Virus record (IMG/VR): IMGVR_UViG_3300008952_000034
Location: 1 to 64,000 of that record
DNA: 64,000 nucleotides
Direction: 5' to 3' (one strand)
Origin: a virus
Of this stretch, positions 31,163 through 39,230 are shown one piece after another; within the stretch, counting starts at the first letter, position 1; every line of letters begins with the position of its first letter. A program made the translations under genes and the position numbers. The notes under the pieces are model-generated. The model was given only the letters and a program-made list of their open reading frames with translations, was not told the origin of the DNA and did not search any database.

Positions 31163-31368
31163 TGGTTTTCCTCCTCTTCATCTTCATCTTCATCTTCATC
31201 TTCTTCATCTTCTTCATTTAAAAAGAATTCATTACAATGTGCCATATCTGCCACATCATCTTCTGACATATATTTTAGACAAGCCATTATAACCATATCT
31301 TTATCTAAGATACCATCATCAACCATCTCTAAAATCTTGTTCGTTGCTTCTCTAACATTAACTGACAT
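31159..31368 (-). CDS. Early protein with poly-acidic tail
   Basis: 69 aa: helical N-terminal 50 residues (REATNKILEMVDDGILDKDM), then an almost pure Glu/Asp tail encoded by a TCTTCA microsatellite. Such tails can mimic DNA or bind basic proteins. Confidence 0.6.
   Translation of the reverse strand: MSVNVREATNKILEMVDDGILDKDMVIMACLKYMSEDDVADMAHCNEFFLNEEDEEDEDEDEDEEEENQ
31170..31215. repeat. TCTTCA hexanucleotide microsatellite
   Basis: Near-perfect TCTTCA/TCT units encode the acidic tail of the gene at 31368 on the minus strand. Length variation between phage isolates is expected. Confidence 0.7.
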
Positions 31369-31832
31369 TAAAATGGTATCTCACTTTCTTTCGTTTTAAT
31401 TTTTTCATCAGATGTTTCTAATTCTTCTTTTTTCCATCTATAAGAATCAGTAGTCCAATCTGGATCTTCATAATTTTCATAATGAATATCTTTGTCGCTA
31501 TCCCAATCTTCATATGGTACACATTCTTCTATCTTTTGAACTCTAGGTTCTCTACCATATTTCTCATAATCTATTTCTGCTTGTTGGTCCCAATTATGGT
31601 CATAGTATTTCATTTCAACTGGCTCATCACCATAGTATCCATCTTGCCATTCAATCTTTTCAATGCCACCGTGTTCTTGTACGGCATCTTCCGCTTCTTC
31701 TTTTGAATTGGCAACCACTTCATAATCAACTTCTACATTGTAGAACTTTTTAACCTTAAATTTCTGCTTACCGATATCCTGGTGTGGATTATCTTTTTTA
31801 TATGTTCCGTTTATTATTTCTATTTTTTGCAT
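31368..31832 (-). CDS. Acidic early protein
   Basis: 154 aa, acidic and aromatic (DQQAEIDYEKYGREP, DWDSDKDIHYENYEDPDW). It starts MQKI, like the proteins at 39230 and 33524 (MQK). GGAGAAAGTTGAA leader after promoter 31857. No family recognised. Confidence 0.6.
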   Translation of the reverse strand: MQKIEIINGTYKKDNPHQDIGKQKFKVKKFYNVEVDYEVVANSKEEAEDAVQEHGGIEKIEWQDGYYGDEPVEMKYYDHNWDQQAEIDYEKYGREPRVQKIEECVPYEDWDSDKDIHYENYEDPDWTTDSYRWKKEELETSDEKIKTKESEIPF

Positions 31833-31856
31833 TTCAACTTTCTCCTTTATTACTTA

Positions 31857-31884
31857 ATTTTAACATGGTTTGGTAATCTGTCAA
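31857..31884 (-). promoter_or_regulatory. Early promoter (leftward)
   Basis: Minus strand TTGACA, 16-bp spacer with ATTACCA, TGT-TAAAAT. Drives genes from 31832 down to 29273. Confidence 0.75.
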
Positions 31885-31889
31885 CCTAC

Positions 31890-32000
31890 CTAGTATGGCC
31901 ATTTCATCATAATATGGATTGTATCTGTCACCCATAATAGATAAATCGTACATATTATGAATAGAACTGCCTTAAGCCCATAATCAATATATTTGTTCAT
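31890..32000 (-). CDS. Mini membrane protein, 36 aa
   Basis: 36 aa, one membrane helix (LKAVLFIICTIYLLWVTDTI). Its ATG overlaps the preceding stop by one base and its stop lies 6 nt before the next promoter. Confidence 0.5.
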   Translation of the reverse strand: MNKYIDYGLKAVLFIICTIYLLWVTDTIHIMMKWPY

Positions 32001-32131
32001 TATTTTGAACTCCAATGGTCATCATAAAGTGTTTTAATCTTGCCGTCTGCTATATAATAGCCAGTCACTTGTTTCTTCTTCTTTTTGCCTTTTACTTTTC
32101 TTGGCTTTTTAGTTTTTTTTGGTTTCACCAT
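32000..32131 (-). CDS. Small basic protein
   Basis: 43 aa with a polylysine N-terminal half (VKPKKTKKPRKVKGKKKKK) and a GYYIADGKIKTLYDDHW domain-like end. Overlaps the gene before by 23 nt. Confidence 0.5.
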   Translation of the reverse strand: MVKPKKTKKPRKVKGKKKKKQVTGYYIADGKIKTLYDDHWSSK

Positions 32132-32519
32132 ACATCCCCCTAGGACTAGGACTTGCATCTGGTCCTAGTAATTTCACCTGTTCAGCTCTAAATTTCAAAA
32201 TATGACTTTCCCAATCATAAGTCCAATGTGGATTATCTCCTATTGGACAAGGTATCCATCCATCCTTTGCTGATTGTATTACTCTTCTTTCAAATGCTCC
32301 TTCGCCATTTATGCTATCCAACAATTCATTTTGATGACATAGATATAAATGAACATTCCAATTAAAGTCTGTTTCAACTTTACCTGTTCCATTTTGTCCT
32401 TTAATTAAATCATAATAGATTTTAGTATCTGGATCACCATTCCATTCTGCTTTGGCTGTATTACTATAGACCATCATTGCTATAAATGTCACCGCCAATA
32501 GCCATTTTGTTTTATTCAT
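32109..32519 (-). CDS. Putative exported early protein
   Basis: 136 aa with signal peptide (WLLAVTFIAMMVYSNTAKA) then a soluble part with LYLCHQNEL and WIPCPIGDNP, which may form a disulfide. Unknown function in the periplasm. Confidence 0.6.
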   Translation of the reverse strand: MNKTKWLLAVTFIAMMVYSNTAKAEWNGDPDTKIYYDLIKGQNGTGKVETDFNWNVHLYLCHQNELLDSINGEGAFERRVIQSAKDGWIPCPIGDNPHWTYDWESHILKFRAEQVKLLGPDASPSPRGMYGETKKN

Positions 32520-32658
32520 CTTTCTTTTTTCCTATTCTCTTCGCATATCCAATTATTAATTGGACGAAGTCTTCTAACTTGCCATCGTTTTTCATTAACA
32601 AGTAAATTCCATATCCTAACAAAGGTGGCATCACGAATAAAATAAAGGCGTCCATCAT
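32512..32658 (-). CDS. Mini membrane protein, 48 aa
   Basis: 48 aa: one membrane helix (FILFVMPPLLGYGIYLLM) and a basic tail KRIGKKKDE. Overlaps neighbours by 8 nt and 1 nt. Confidence 0.5.
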   Translation of the reverse strand: MMDAFILFVMPPLLGYGIYLLMKNDGKLEDFVQLIIGYAKRIGKKKDE

Positions 32659-32810
32659 TACTTACTAACCACCTCTTTGATATATTTTCTACTCGCTTTT
32701 TTATATTTTTTGATTATTTTTTGACAATCTCTAATCAACACTAAAGAATAGATTGATGAGAACATAATAACCAATAACATCACAAATGAAATTATTAATT
32801 CTTTTTCCAT
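32658..32810 (-). CDS. Mini membrane protein, 50 aa
   Basis: 50 aa from MEKELIISF with one membrane helix and a basic cytoplasmic tail (KKYKKASRKYIK). A GGAGG site upstream sets the start; the ATG overlaps the previous stop by one base. Confidence 0.5.
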   Translation of the reverse strand: MEKELIISFVMLLVIMFSSIYSLVLIRDCQKIIKKYKKASRKYIKEVVSK

Positions 32811-32992
32811 TAGTTTTCCTCCGCTTGTTTCATTATTGTTAAAATTCCAAAAAATAATCCTATGGCTGTGAATACTACAAAACCAATCCAATTATCGTTT
32901 ATTGGAATTCCATGATGTCCACCTTCTATACAACCTACGGCAAATATCATTGATACAAAGAATATAATTGGATAAATTATTTTCATTACCAT
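32810..32992 (-). CDS. Small membrane protein, two helices
   Basis: 60 aa with two membrane segments separated by GGHHGIPINDN. AVGCIEGG could be a lipobox but the second helix argues for an integral protein. Confidence 0.5.
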   Translation of the reverse strand: MVMKIIYPIIFFVSMIFAVGCIEGGHHGIPINDNWIGFVVFTAIGLFFGILTIMKQAEEN

Positions 32993-33201
32993 AATCTCCC
33001 TTTACCTATTGACATACTATTTTCATCTTCAATAGGTTTAGTTTCATAATCAATTATTGCCAATTTGGTTTCATAATCAATTAATTGATTAAGATTATCA
33101 ATAGCATTATCTTTATTGCCATTTTCAATATCTTCTTTGATTGATGTTAGGATATCAACTTTATTTGTGAATCCATTTATTTCTAATATTGGTTTTGACA
33201 T
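32986..33201 (-). CDS. Early protein with SMSIxxGRLW tail
   Basis: 71 aa, acidic helical protein with an internal duplication (LIDYETK and IIDYETK). The C-terminus SMSIGKGRLW matches GMSISQGRLW at the end of the 41967 protein, suggesting shared origin of the 3' ends. Confidence 0.55.
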   Translation of the reverse strand: MSKPILEINGFTNKVDILTSIKEDIENGNKDNAIDNLNQLIDYETKLAIIDYETKPIEDENSMSIGKGRLW

Positions 33202-33524
33202 TACTTGCCTTCCTTTGATTCTGCTTCTAAATTTAAAGCAATATCAATATCTGATTCTTCTTCATCTGTGAAAACAGGTGCTTCTGCATCTGCTGGAACA
33301 AAGTCAAAAGCGAATTCATCTCCAACGGCATACATATTCACGCCACCTTCTGGATTGATATTCTCCTTATAAAATGTTCTGATTTCTTTATGAACAAAGT
33401 CACAATCACTTGGCTTATCTAATACCAAATACATTGTACCATTCGTCATTTGTATTCTTTGAACTATGCCAGATAATTCTGCTCTAACAAAGCCTTCTAA
33501 TTGTTTTTCTATATTTTTTTGCAT
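33201..33524 (-). CDS. Early protein with acidic tail
   Basis: 107 aa: an N-terminal beta-rich part (ELSGIVQRIQMTNGTMYLVL) that might be an OB-like fold and an acidic C-terminus as in single-stranded DNA-binding proteins; this is only an impression. First gene after promoter 33550, with AAGGAGTTGAA leader. Confidence 0.55.
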   Translation of the reverse strand: MQKNIEKQLEGFVRAELSGIVQRIQMTNGTMYLVLDKPSDCDFVHKEIRTFYKENINPEGGVNMYAVGDEFAFDFVPADAEAPVFTDEEESDIDIALNLEAESKEGK

Positions 33525-33549
33525 ATTATTTCAACTCCTTATATAATTC

Positions 33550-33577
33550 ATTATAACATGGATGGTAATACGGTCAA
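33550..33577 (-). promoter_or_regulatory. Early promoter (leftward)
   Basis: Minus strand TTGACC, 16-bp spacer (GTATTACCATCCATGT), TATAAT. The spacer is the same in promoters 39265 and 40787 apart from the first base region. Confidence 0.88.
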
Positions 33578-33596
33578 CCTCTAAAAAACCTATATT

Positions 33597-33761
33597 CTAT
33601 GCGGTTAATTTACGAATTGTATCCTCGATTTCGTATATTTCTTGCTCAATTTCCACCATTTTTACCATATTACCTGTGTAAGATAAATGCTCAAGTCTAT
33701 CCTCTAAAATAACCTTCTGTCCTTCTAGTTCTCTAATTCTATCTTTGATATCTTGCGACAT
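33597..33761 (-). CDS. Small coiled-coil protein
   Basis: 54 aa, heptad-like throughout (KDRIRELEGQKVILEDRLEHL, EIEQEIYEIEDTIRKL). Probably a dimeric helical hairpin. Last gene before promoter 33550. Confidence 0.55.
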   Translation of the reverse strand: MSQDIKDRIRELEGQKVILEDRLEHLSYTGNMVKMVEIEQEIYEIEDTIRKLTA

Positions 33762-33766
33762 TACTT

Positions 33767-33985
33767 CTACCATATTTCCTCCACTTCTGATTCTATATCT
33801 TCATCTTCCCATCCGTCGGAATCGTTGTCATAAATTTTTCCGCTTCTGGCTCCACATCTTGAACACTTATCTTCTTTTTCAGTCATTGGACCGTGTTCAC
33901 AACTGTCACACCACCAGTCATCGGCATGGTTTTTTTCTTCTTCCAAGTCCACATCACTTAAAATCTTATCCCATTCGTCTATCAT
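33767..33985 (-). CDS. Small zinc-ribbon protein
   Basis: 72 aa from MIDEWDKIL with WWCDSCEHGP and KCSRCGARSG, two CxxC knuckles 15 residues apart, then an acidic tail. The ATG overlaps the ligase-side neighbour's stop (TAATG), deciding the start. Confidence 0.65.
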   Translation of the reverse strand: MIDEWDKILSDVDLEEEKNHADDWWCDSCEHGPMTEKEDKCSRCGARSGKIYDNDSDGWEDEDIESEVEEIW

Positions 33986-34224
33986 TACCACATCCTTTCT
34001 ATCTTTGGTATATTCCATAAAGCATAACCAAGTCTATCTTCATTGTCTACTAGGTATCTAACTGCTTCTGTCTGTTCATTTTTTATGCTTAATCCTACAA
34101 AGTTATCTATGAACCCTACTTCTTTATCTTTAAAGAACACTGAACCAGTCTCTGGCTTTTTAGGAATAGTCCAACCGTCTTTTCTTAATTCGTTTTCCTG
34201 TTTATCGTTTAACCAAATATCCAT
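33985..34224 (-). CDS. Hypothetical early protein
   Basis: 79 aa soluble protein (LRKDGWTIPKKPETGSVFF). Overlaps the DNA ligase gene by one base and the zinc-ribbon gene by one base. Confidence 0.55.
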   Translation of the reverse strand: MDIWLNDKQENELRKDGWTIPKKPETGSVFFKDKEVGFIDNFVGLSIKNEQTEAVRYLVDNEDRLGYALWNIPKIERMW

Positions 34225-35513
34225 TATAATTTCTCTCCTTTTTCAAAACCTCTAAATCTTAAAAATCTAGGAAATCTTAAACTCCATTCATTTTTAGCAT
34301 TTTGATTCTGTGTTATTGCATCTGCTCTAACTTCTACAACTTGCCCAACTAATTTCTTTCTGGCTGACCAATATGTTTCTCTATCTGTATCACTTAATCC
34401 AGACCCTACATTGGTTCTAATCCACTTGCCGTCGTCTTTACCTTCAACAATAAGTGCTCCAAGTTTATCTGCATTTCTTCCTGTGCCTTCTTCTACTCCT
34501 ATAACTGTTAAAGATACTTCTATAAATGGTTTAACCTTTAACCATAATGTAGATCTTTTACATTCATAAACACCATTGATTGGTTTAACCATTATACCTT
34601 CAAAGCCTTTATCAATACACAATTTATTATAGTCTGCGAATTGCTTCTGTCCATCTTCATCACTTAAATTCATTTTCACATACTCAACCAAATTAATGTT
34701 TGGTCCATAATTGTAATCTTCTAATAATTGTTTTCTTTTTGTTATTGAAAGTCCACACTCTCCTGCTTTAAAATCTTCTAATGGTAGACAATCAAACAGA
34801 TTCAATACGGCATCGTCTGTCTTTGCTCCGCCCTTTCTGTGTATCTCTCTCATTAATGTTTGGAAGTCATCACTCATTACTTCACCATCAAACACCATTG
34901 ACTCAGACATTTGGTCTAACATTTCATCAAATTGTTGAAGTATTTTAGGAAAGTTTGACAATTCTTTACCGTTCCTACTGAACATTTTAACTTCATCTTT
35001 ATCTACATCACATATAACCACAACTCTAACGCCATCTAACTTTGGTTCTACCATTACATCACCAACCATTTTCTTTTCGTGTTTCGCTGAATCTGTGGCT
35101 AACATACATTCAAACACAGGAACCTGCATTGTTGAAAACTTATTGATTGTCTTATGTGTGACTCCACATCTTAAATCTTTTATTAAAATTCTTCTATACC
35201 AATCGTTCCATTCTTCCATTTTAGATCTATTACATAAATCTTCAATCTTATCTCTCATTGAATTACCTGTAAGCCATCTTTCTTCTAATTTTTTTAGAGT
35301 GTCTAAAAATTCTGCTTCAGGTATGCCAGGTCCATCTTTTTTAGCAACTGGAACCTTTTGAACTCCAAATGTTCTAAATCCATCTAACGCCACACACACA
35401 CCATCAAAGAATCTTATGTTATCTGCGTCGCTCTCTCGCTTAATAATGGCCTCTTTTTTCAATCGGCTGTTATCAGCTTCTAATTCTTGTATTATCTTCC
35501 AAGGTTTCATCAT
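34224..35513 (-). CDS. gp30: ATP-dependent DNA ligase, T4 gp30-like
   Basis: 429 aa. Adenylated lysine in VEPKLDGVRVV (motif I, about residue 152), FDGEVM (motif III, about 204), EGIMVKP (motif IV, about 300), LWLKVKP (motif V, about 316), then an OB domain ending in RFPRFLRFRG. Seals nicks with ATP. Close to T4 gp30 in motifs though somewhat shorter (487 aa in T4). Placed inside the early operon. Confidence 0.95.
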   Translation of the reverse strand: MMKPWKIIQELEADNSRLKKEAIIKRESDADNIRFFDGVCVALDGFRTFGVQKVPVAKKDGPGIPEAEFLDTLKKLEERWLTGNSMRDKIEDLCNRSKMEEWNDWYRRILIKDLRCGVTHKTINKFSTMQVPVFECMLATDSAKHEKKMVGDVMVEPKLDGVRVVVICDVDKDEVKMFSRNGKELSNFPKILQQFDEMLDQMSESMVFDGEVMSDDFQTLMREIHRKGGAKTDDAVLNLFDCLPLEDFKAGECGLSITKRKQLLEDYNYGPNINLVEYVKMNLSDEDGQKQFADYNKLCIDKGFEGIMVKPINGVYECKRSTLWLKVKPFIEVSLTVIGVEEGTGRNADKLGALIVEGKDDGKWIRTNVGSGLSDTDRETYWSARKKLVGQVVEVRADAITQNQNAKNEWSLRFPRFLRFRGFEKGEKL

Positions 35514-35722
35514 ACTTCTACTATCTCCACTTCAGTTTCTTTTGGTTCCATTATTCTTTTAAAAAACTCCCAAAACCATTTTTCTGCTTCTTCATCTGTC
35601 ATATTACAAATTTCTTCCTTTACAAAAGATTCACAATTTAATTTTGGTTCTTCTGCATTCGCAAGATTCCAAACAAATAGATAGATTATAAAAAATATTA
35701 TTATTGGTTTTTTTAATCGCAT
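35510..35722 (-). CDS. Putative exported small protein
   Basis: 70 aa: signal peptide (KPIIIFFIIYLFVWNLANA), then an acidic helical domain with two cysteines (LNCESFVKEEICNM). Overlaps the SleB-like hydrolase by 10 nt; perhaps a partner of it in the periplasm (inference). Confidence 0.6.
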   Translation of the reverse strand: MRLKKPIIIFFIIYLFVWNLANAEEPKLNCESFVKEEICNMTDEEAEKWFWEFFKRIMEPKETEVEIVEV

Positions 35723-36303
35723 ATCATAAACCGATGGTTTCCTATTATTGCCGTTTCAATATAATATCCTGCCCAACTTGGATTGGCAATGTGGGGGTTA
35801 TAATAAAATGTCGCTCCATCTGTTGGGTCCATACTATAATCATCGTTCATTACGAATAAAGCGACATGGATTGAATCTCTCCATGCTGTCATATTTTCTG
35901 GAATTATAGTTCCATCTTTATAAGTCACCCAAAGCATATCTCTATGACCATCACACCACCAACTGAATTGGCATCTGTTTTTAATTGGATAATATTTTCT
36001 TTCACTTTTATCTAATGTTGGGTCTTTTTTTGTTTTCCAACTTTCCCTAACTGGTCCTTCATGTACTACTTCACAAACCGTATTAGGCCATCTTTTATCT
36101 TCAATTCTGTTCTGTACGACATGAGCAACGGCAATCTTACCTATCATTGATTCGTGCCTTGCTTCAAAATATATATTTTGAGCCATACAATATAATTCAT
36201 CTATATTCTGTGGAGTTCCTGTTTCAACTTCATATGACAATGCAAGGGAGGCCATAACCGCCCTTGCCGTCTGCATAACTGTTTCTAAAGAACCAGTGAC
36301 CAT
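35713..36303 (-). CDS. Cell-wall hydrolase, SleB family
   Basis: 196 aa. MAQNIYFEARHESMIGKIAVAHVVQNRI is cut here to its core: YFEARHE holds the catalytic glutamate typical of the SleB/Hydrolase_2 family, and QFSWWCDGH and AWAGYYIE-like segments follow. Likely a lytic transglycosylase-type amidase of peptidoglycan. No clear signal peptide. Second wall hydrolase of the early region. Confidence 0.82.
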   Translation of the reverse strand: MVTGSLETVMQTARAVMASLALSYEVETGTPQNIDELYCMAQNIYFEARHESMIGKIAVAHVVQNRIEDKRWPNTVCEVVHEGPVRESWKTKKDPTLDKSERKYYPIKNRCQFSWWCDGHRDMLWVTYKDGTIIPENMTAWRDSIHVALFVMNDDYSMDPTDGATFYYNPHIANPSWAGYYIETAIIGNHRFMICD

Positions 36304-36687
36304 TTAGTCTGCTCTACTCTGCATATAACAATCAATACCATATTTTTCTAAAGCATCTGCGAAAGCATTACAGCCTTCTTCTTTGATGTCCATTGATTGA
36401 GTATGTCCATATCTGTGACCTTTAGGCATTAGATCATAATAAGATACTCTCCAACCGCCTCCGTAGCCATTAGAACCAATATCCATTTCTTTTAGAAATT
36501 TAACCAATCTGCCTCTTGCTGGACGAATAACTATATTCGCGAATCCGCAATAAAGTGGTTCTCCGTGTTTCGCCACATATTCATCAACAGCCTTTAAACA
36601 AGCCTTTTTGGCATTGGTCCACATATCATAAGGACTAACACCTTCTGCATTAAATTTAAGTAGGTCTTTTGTTTCTGTTTTTAACAT
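36304..36687 (-). CDS. Hypothetical early protein
   Basis: 127 aa. The region KHGEPLYCGFANIVIRPARGRLVKFLK and GGWRVSYYDLMP looks like a compact alpha/beta domain seen in phage early proteins, without known function. GGAGTTGAA leader places the start at 36687. First gene after promoter 36712. Confidence 0.62.
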   Translation of the reverse strand: MLKTETKDLLKFNAEGVSPYDMWTNAKKACLKAVDEYVAKHGEPLYCGFANIVIRPARGRLVKFLKEMDIGSNGYGGGWRVSYYDLMPKGHRYGHTQSMDIKEEGCNAFADALEKYGIDCYMQSRAD

Positions 36688-36711
36688 ATATTCAACTCCT
36701 TTTATAGTTTT

Positions 36712-36739
36712 AATATAACATGGCATTTCATACAGTCAA
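36712..36739 (-). promoter_or_regulatory. Early promoter (leftward)
   Basis: Minus strand TTGACT, 16-bp spacer, TGT-TATATT. A pair of GGCACTA-type palindromes begins 10 bp upstream of its -35. Confidence 0.8.
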
Positions 36740-36748
36740 CCGCCTAAA

Positions 36749-36797
36749 ACCACTATATCTTGTGTCGACTCTTTTTCTTGGCACTATATCTAGTGCC
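36749..36797. promoter_or_regulatory. Paired 18-bp palindromic operators, 31 bp apart
   Basis: ACCACTATATCTTGTGTC at 36749 and the perfect-arm GGCACTATATCTAGTGCC at 36780. Start-to-start distance is 31 bp, as in two other loci. They overlap the end of the gene at 36753-36962. Confidence 0.7.
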
Positions 36798-36962
36798 ATT
36801 CAATTTTTGGTATATTTCTACCGCTTTATTTTCAGCAACGAAACCATTGGGTGCCGTCACATAAATCATATCTTTTTCCTTCTGTTTTTGATCACGAAAA
36901 ACAGGTTGGGCATTTGGAAATCCATATTCCAAATCAGCGATGTCTATTTTAAATTTAGGCAA
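36753..36962 (-). CDS. Hypothetical early protein, C-terminus built on operator DNA
   Basis: 69 aa (YGFPNAQPVFRDQKQKEKD, NGTRYSAKKKSRHKI at the end). Its last 15 codons and stop are formed by the two palindromic operators. No family recognised. Confidence 0.55.
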   Translation of the reverse strand: MPKFKIDIADLEYGFPNAQPVFRDQKQKEKDMIYVTAPNGFVAENKAVEIYQKLNGTRYSAKKKSRHKI

Positions 36963-37071
36963 TTTGTATGAATCCTATTGCCCATAAAAAAACCATCACA
37001 GGTCCTATTGTCCAAGCACCAAACCACATAGCATCTAAAAATGATATTCCTATTGATTTTATCTTTGTCAT
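36955..37071 (-). CDS. Mini membrane protein, 38 aa
   Basis: 38 aa with one membrane helix (FGAWTIGPVMVFLWAIGFI). Overlaps its neighbours by 8 nt and 1 nt. Confidence 0.5.
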   Translation of the reverse strand: MTKIKSIGISFLDAMWFGAWTIGPVMVFLWAIGFIQIA

Positions 37072-37388
37072 CAATCTAATAACACCATATATTCTTTTGG
37101 ATAGTATTTTTGAAACCAAGCAATACCTTTCCTAACGGTTTCCCATTTAGGGTCATCACCATTATTTGGGTCTGCCAAATATTCTGCTCCTTTAATACAA
37201 TCATAGACAGCAACCGCATCTGGTTCCAACATAACCTTCTCACCTGAGAAAGGATTTTGAATTTCTTCTGGTTTGTCTAAGACTTCACATTCAAACGGTA
37301 ATGGTCTTTTCTTTTCATTACCATGTCCAACTTCATCTGAAGATTGTGAACCTCCATACATTAATGTCACTCCTGCATCTTTACTCAC
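37071..37388 (-). CDS. Conserved phage early protein
   Basis: 105 aa. The C-terminal part (LEPDAVAVYDCIKGAEYL and WFQKYYPKEYMVLLD) follows a pattern I have seen in small conserved phage proteins that end with YPxEYMxLLD; function unknown. Overlaps neighbours at both ends. Confidence 0.65.
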   Translation of the reverse strand: MSKDAGVTLMYGGSQSSDEVGHGNEKKRPLPFECEVLDKPEEIQNPFSGEKVMLEPDAVAVYDCIKGAEYLADPNNGDDPKWETVRKGIAWFQKYYPKEYMVLLD

Positions 37389-37620
37389 TATATTTCCTCT
37401 CTTCCTCTTCTATTCTATAATTGGCCTCACCGTCCGGTGTTCTCCAAATGTTCAATATCTTAACACCTTTATCTTTGAAGTCCTTATAGAATTCTTTTAA
37501 TACTTTATGGAATGGATATTGGAAATTGGCTTCGACAACCGTATATCCTCGAGTCATATCCTCATCTTTTAGATAGTCACCCTTCTCCTTTAAGAATCTA
37601 TATCTGATATGAACTGACAC
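37381..37620 (-). CDS. Hypothetical early protein
   Basis: 79 aa, alpha/beta pattern with YTVVEANFQYPFHKVLKEFY. Overlaps the following and preceding genes by 8 nt and 1 nt. No family recognised. Confidence 0.55.
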   Translation of the reverse strand: MSVHIRYRFLKEKGDYLKDEDMTRGYTVVEANFQYPFHKVLKEFYKDFKDKGVKILNIWRTPDGEANYRIEEEERKYSE

Positions 37621-38159
37621 TAGGCCGCCTTCCTTTTCTTCATTTGATCTAAAGTTCTTTCTAAGATGTCTATGTGATCTTTAATAGCATCTTCTTCTAA
37701 TGGCTTGAACTCTGTGTCAATTACTTCCTTGCCATCTTCTGTGTATCTGCTTTCAACATAGAACCAACTGAACTTTGGTTTGCCCCAATAGTTCTTCTCA
37801 CCAGCATCTTTCATCAGATATACATATTGTTCACCTGAGTGGAAACCGTTTTTGATATAGTCTGCTTCGTCTTTGTAGACTCTGTATCCTGTACCTTTCT
37901 CACCTCGGTCTCTGCCATAGTAGACATTTTGAACTTCATACATAGGATTTTCTCTATCATCAAAGTCTACCTTGTCTCCTATGATGTAATGCCATTTAGA
38001 TGAGTCACCTAATTTAATCGCTTCAGTGACTTTCTTTTTGTCTTCCCAATGCTCACAAAGGTTATATCCAAGTCCTCCTGGATACGAATCCCAATGTTGA
38101 TATGATGCTATGATTCTGCCTGACTTCTGTTTTATTCCTATTCTACCTCTAGTCGCCAT
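37620..38159 (-). CDS. Conserved phage protein (MATRGRIGI type)
   Basis: 179 aa. ATRGRIGIKQKSGRIIASY and HWDSYPGGLGYNLCEHW at the N-terminus match a widespread phage/plasmid protein pattern (RxRIGI...HWDGYPxGxG) with no established role. Overlaps genes on both sides by one base. Confidence 0.7.
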   Translation of the reverse strand: MATRGRIGIKQKSGRIIASYQHWDSYPGGLGYNLCEHWEDKKKVTEAIKLGDSSKWHYIIGDKVDFDDRENPMYEVQNVYYGRDRGEKGTGYRVYKDEADYIKNGFHSGEQYVYLMKDAGEKNYWGKPKFSWFYVESRYTEDGKEVIDTEFKPLEEDAIKDHIDILERTLDQMKKRKAA

Positions 38160-38548
38160 TATGCTCCTTCCATAAATTGTGATGTCAATTGTTCTCTTGG
38201 GGGTGCCTTGACATCTTTTAAATAATTTAAAGACGCCCTTGCTTCTTTCAAAGCATCATGAACGATACTTTGATGATCTTCGTCAAATATTTCTTTTTTA
38301 ATTCCATCATAATCTTTATATAAAAGTCCACCCATTGATGCATCGCCTAGTTCAACTCCTTTACAGAATACTCTCGCCGTTGCATATACCCAAACCTTCT
38401 TGCCATATGCGATATCTTGTTTAAGATGAAACATATTAAGTTTCGACGCATCATCATCAAATATTTCTTCTACATCCATTTCTTCTGGAGCGACATAACC
38501 AAACACTCTGAAAGGTCCGTAGTCTTTCTCCCATATTCTTTCTGACAT
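38159..38548 (-). CDS. Hypothetical early protein
   Basis: 129 aa soluble protein (VFGYVAPEEMDVEEIFDDDA, ALKEARASLNYLKDVKAP). One-base overlaps at both ends. No family recognised. Confidence 0.58.
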   Translation of the reverse strand: MSERIWEKDYGPFRVFGYVAPEEMDVEEIFDDDASKLNMFHLKQDIAYGKKVWVYATARVFCKGVELGDASMGGLLYKDYDGIKKEIFDEDHQSIVHDALKEARASLNYLKDVKAPPREQLTSQFMEGA

Positions 38549-38853
38549 TATTTTCCTCCCGTTGCCTTGTTAAAATTCTTATTAATTAAATGTTGATCCC
38601 TAGCATCTGTAACCACGAAAGGTTTTTTGCCTTCTTCTCTTTCTGATTTACTTGGATACTCCCAAACCTTTGGGTCTTTAATAACTTTCATTCCGTGAAT
38701 TTCTAAATATTCAATCATATTCTCCACAGCCGAAAACCTATCTGTTCTACAAGGTAAACCTGTACCGTTCGCATCACAGCCTAGGTCTTGTTGGATGTCA
38801 CCACCCAACTTAACCAATCTGTCTATATCTTTTTCTGTTAAGGTATCTGACAT
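38548..38853 (-). CDS. Hypothetical early protein
   Basis: 101 aa soluble protein (EKDIDRLVKLGGDIQQDLG, VENMIEYLEIHGMKVIK) without recognised family. One-base overlaps at both ends of the coupled run. Confidence 0.58.
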   Translation of the reverse strand: MSDTLTEKDIDRLVKLGGDIQQDLGCDANGTGLPCRTDRFSAVENMIEYLEIHGMKVIKDPKVWEYPSKSEREEGKKPFVVTDARDQHLINKNFNKATGGK

Positions 38854-39230
38854 TAAGCAACCTCCTTAAATTCTTCAACAGCCGGTGTCCAATCAATACC
38901 ATTGTCTGAATATTGCCAAGTACCTTTCATGAATAAGAATAAATGACCAACATTTTTTCTCATCTCTTCTTTATTCCAAGACAAATTTGATTCAATAACA
39001 TCACCAAATCCATCAACATACCAATAATCATCTTTTTTGAAAGTTGGCATTAATGTAGGTGAGTCAACAAGTTTTTGAGCCATTTCCTTATCATTATATT
39101 GACTCATTAAAACTCCCGTCAATGCTTCTGGCGTAGTTTTCCAACCTGTTTCAACGGCAACGACATTTTGACTATTGTCAATATATCCAACCATTATTCC
39201 GTGTTTATTTTTATAGTCTATTTTTTGCAT
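38853..39230 (-). CDS. Hypothetical early protein (MQKI start)
   Basis: 125 aa; beta-rich N-terminus (YKNKHGIMVGYIDNSQNVV) and aromatic C-terminus. GAAGGAGTTGAA leader places the start at 39230, downstream of promoter 39265. Confidence 0.6.
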   Translation of the reverse strand: MQKIDYKNKHGIMVGYIDNSQNVVAVETGWKTTPEALTGVLMSQYNDKEMAQKLVDSPTLMPTFKKDDYWYVDGFGDVIESNLSWNKEEMRKNVGHLFLFMKGTWQYSDNGIDWTPAVEEFKEVA

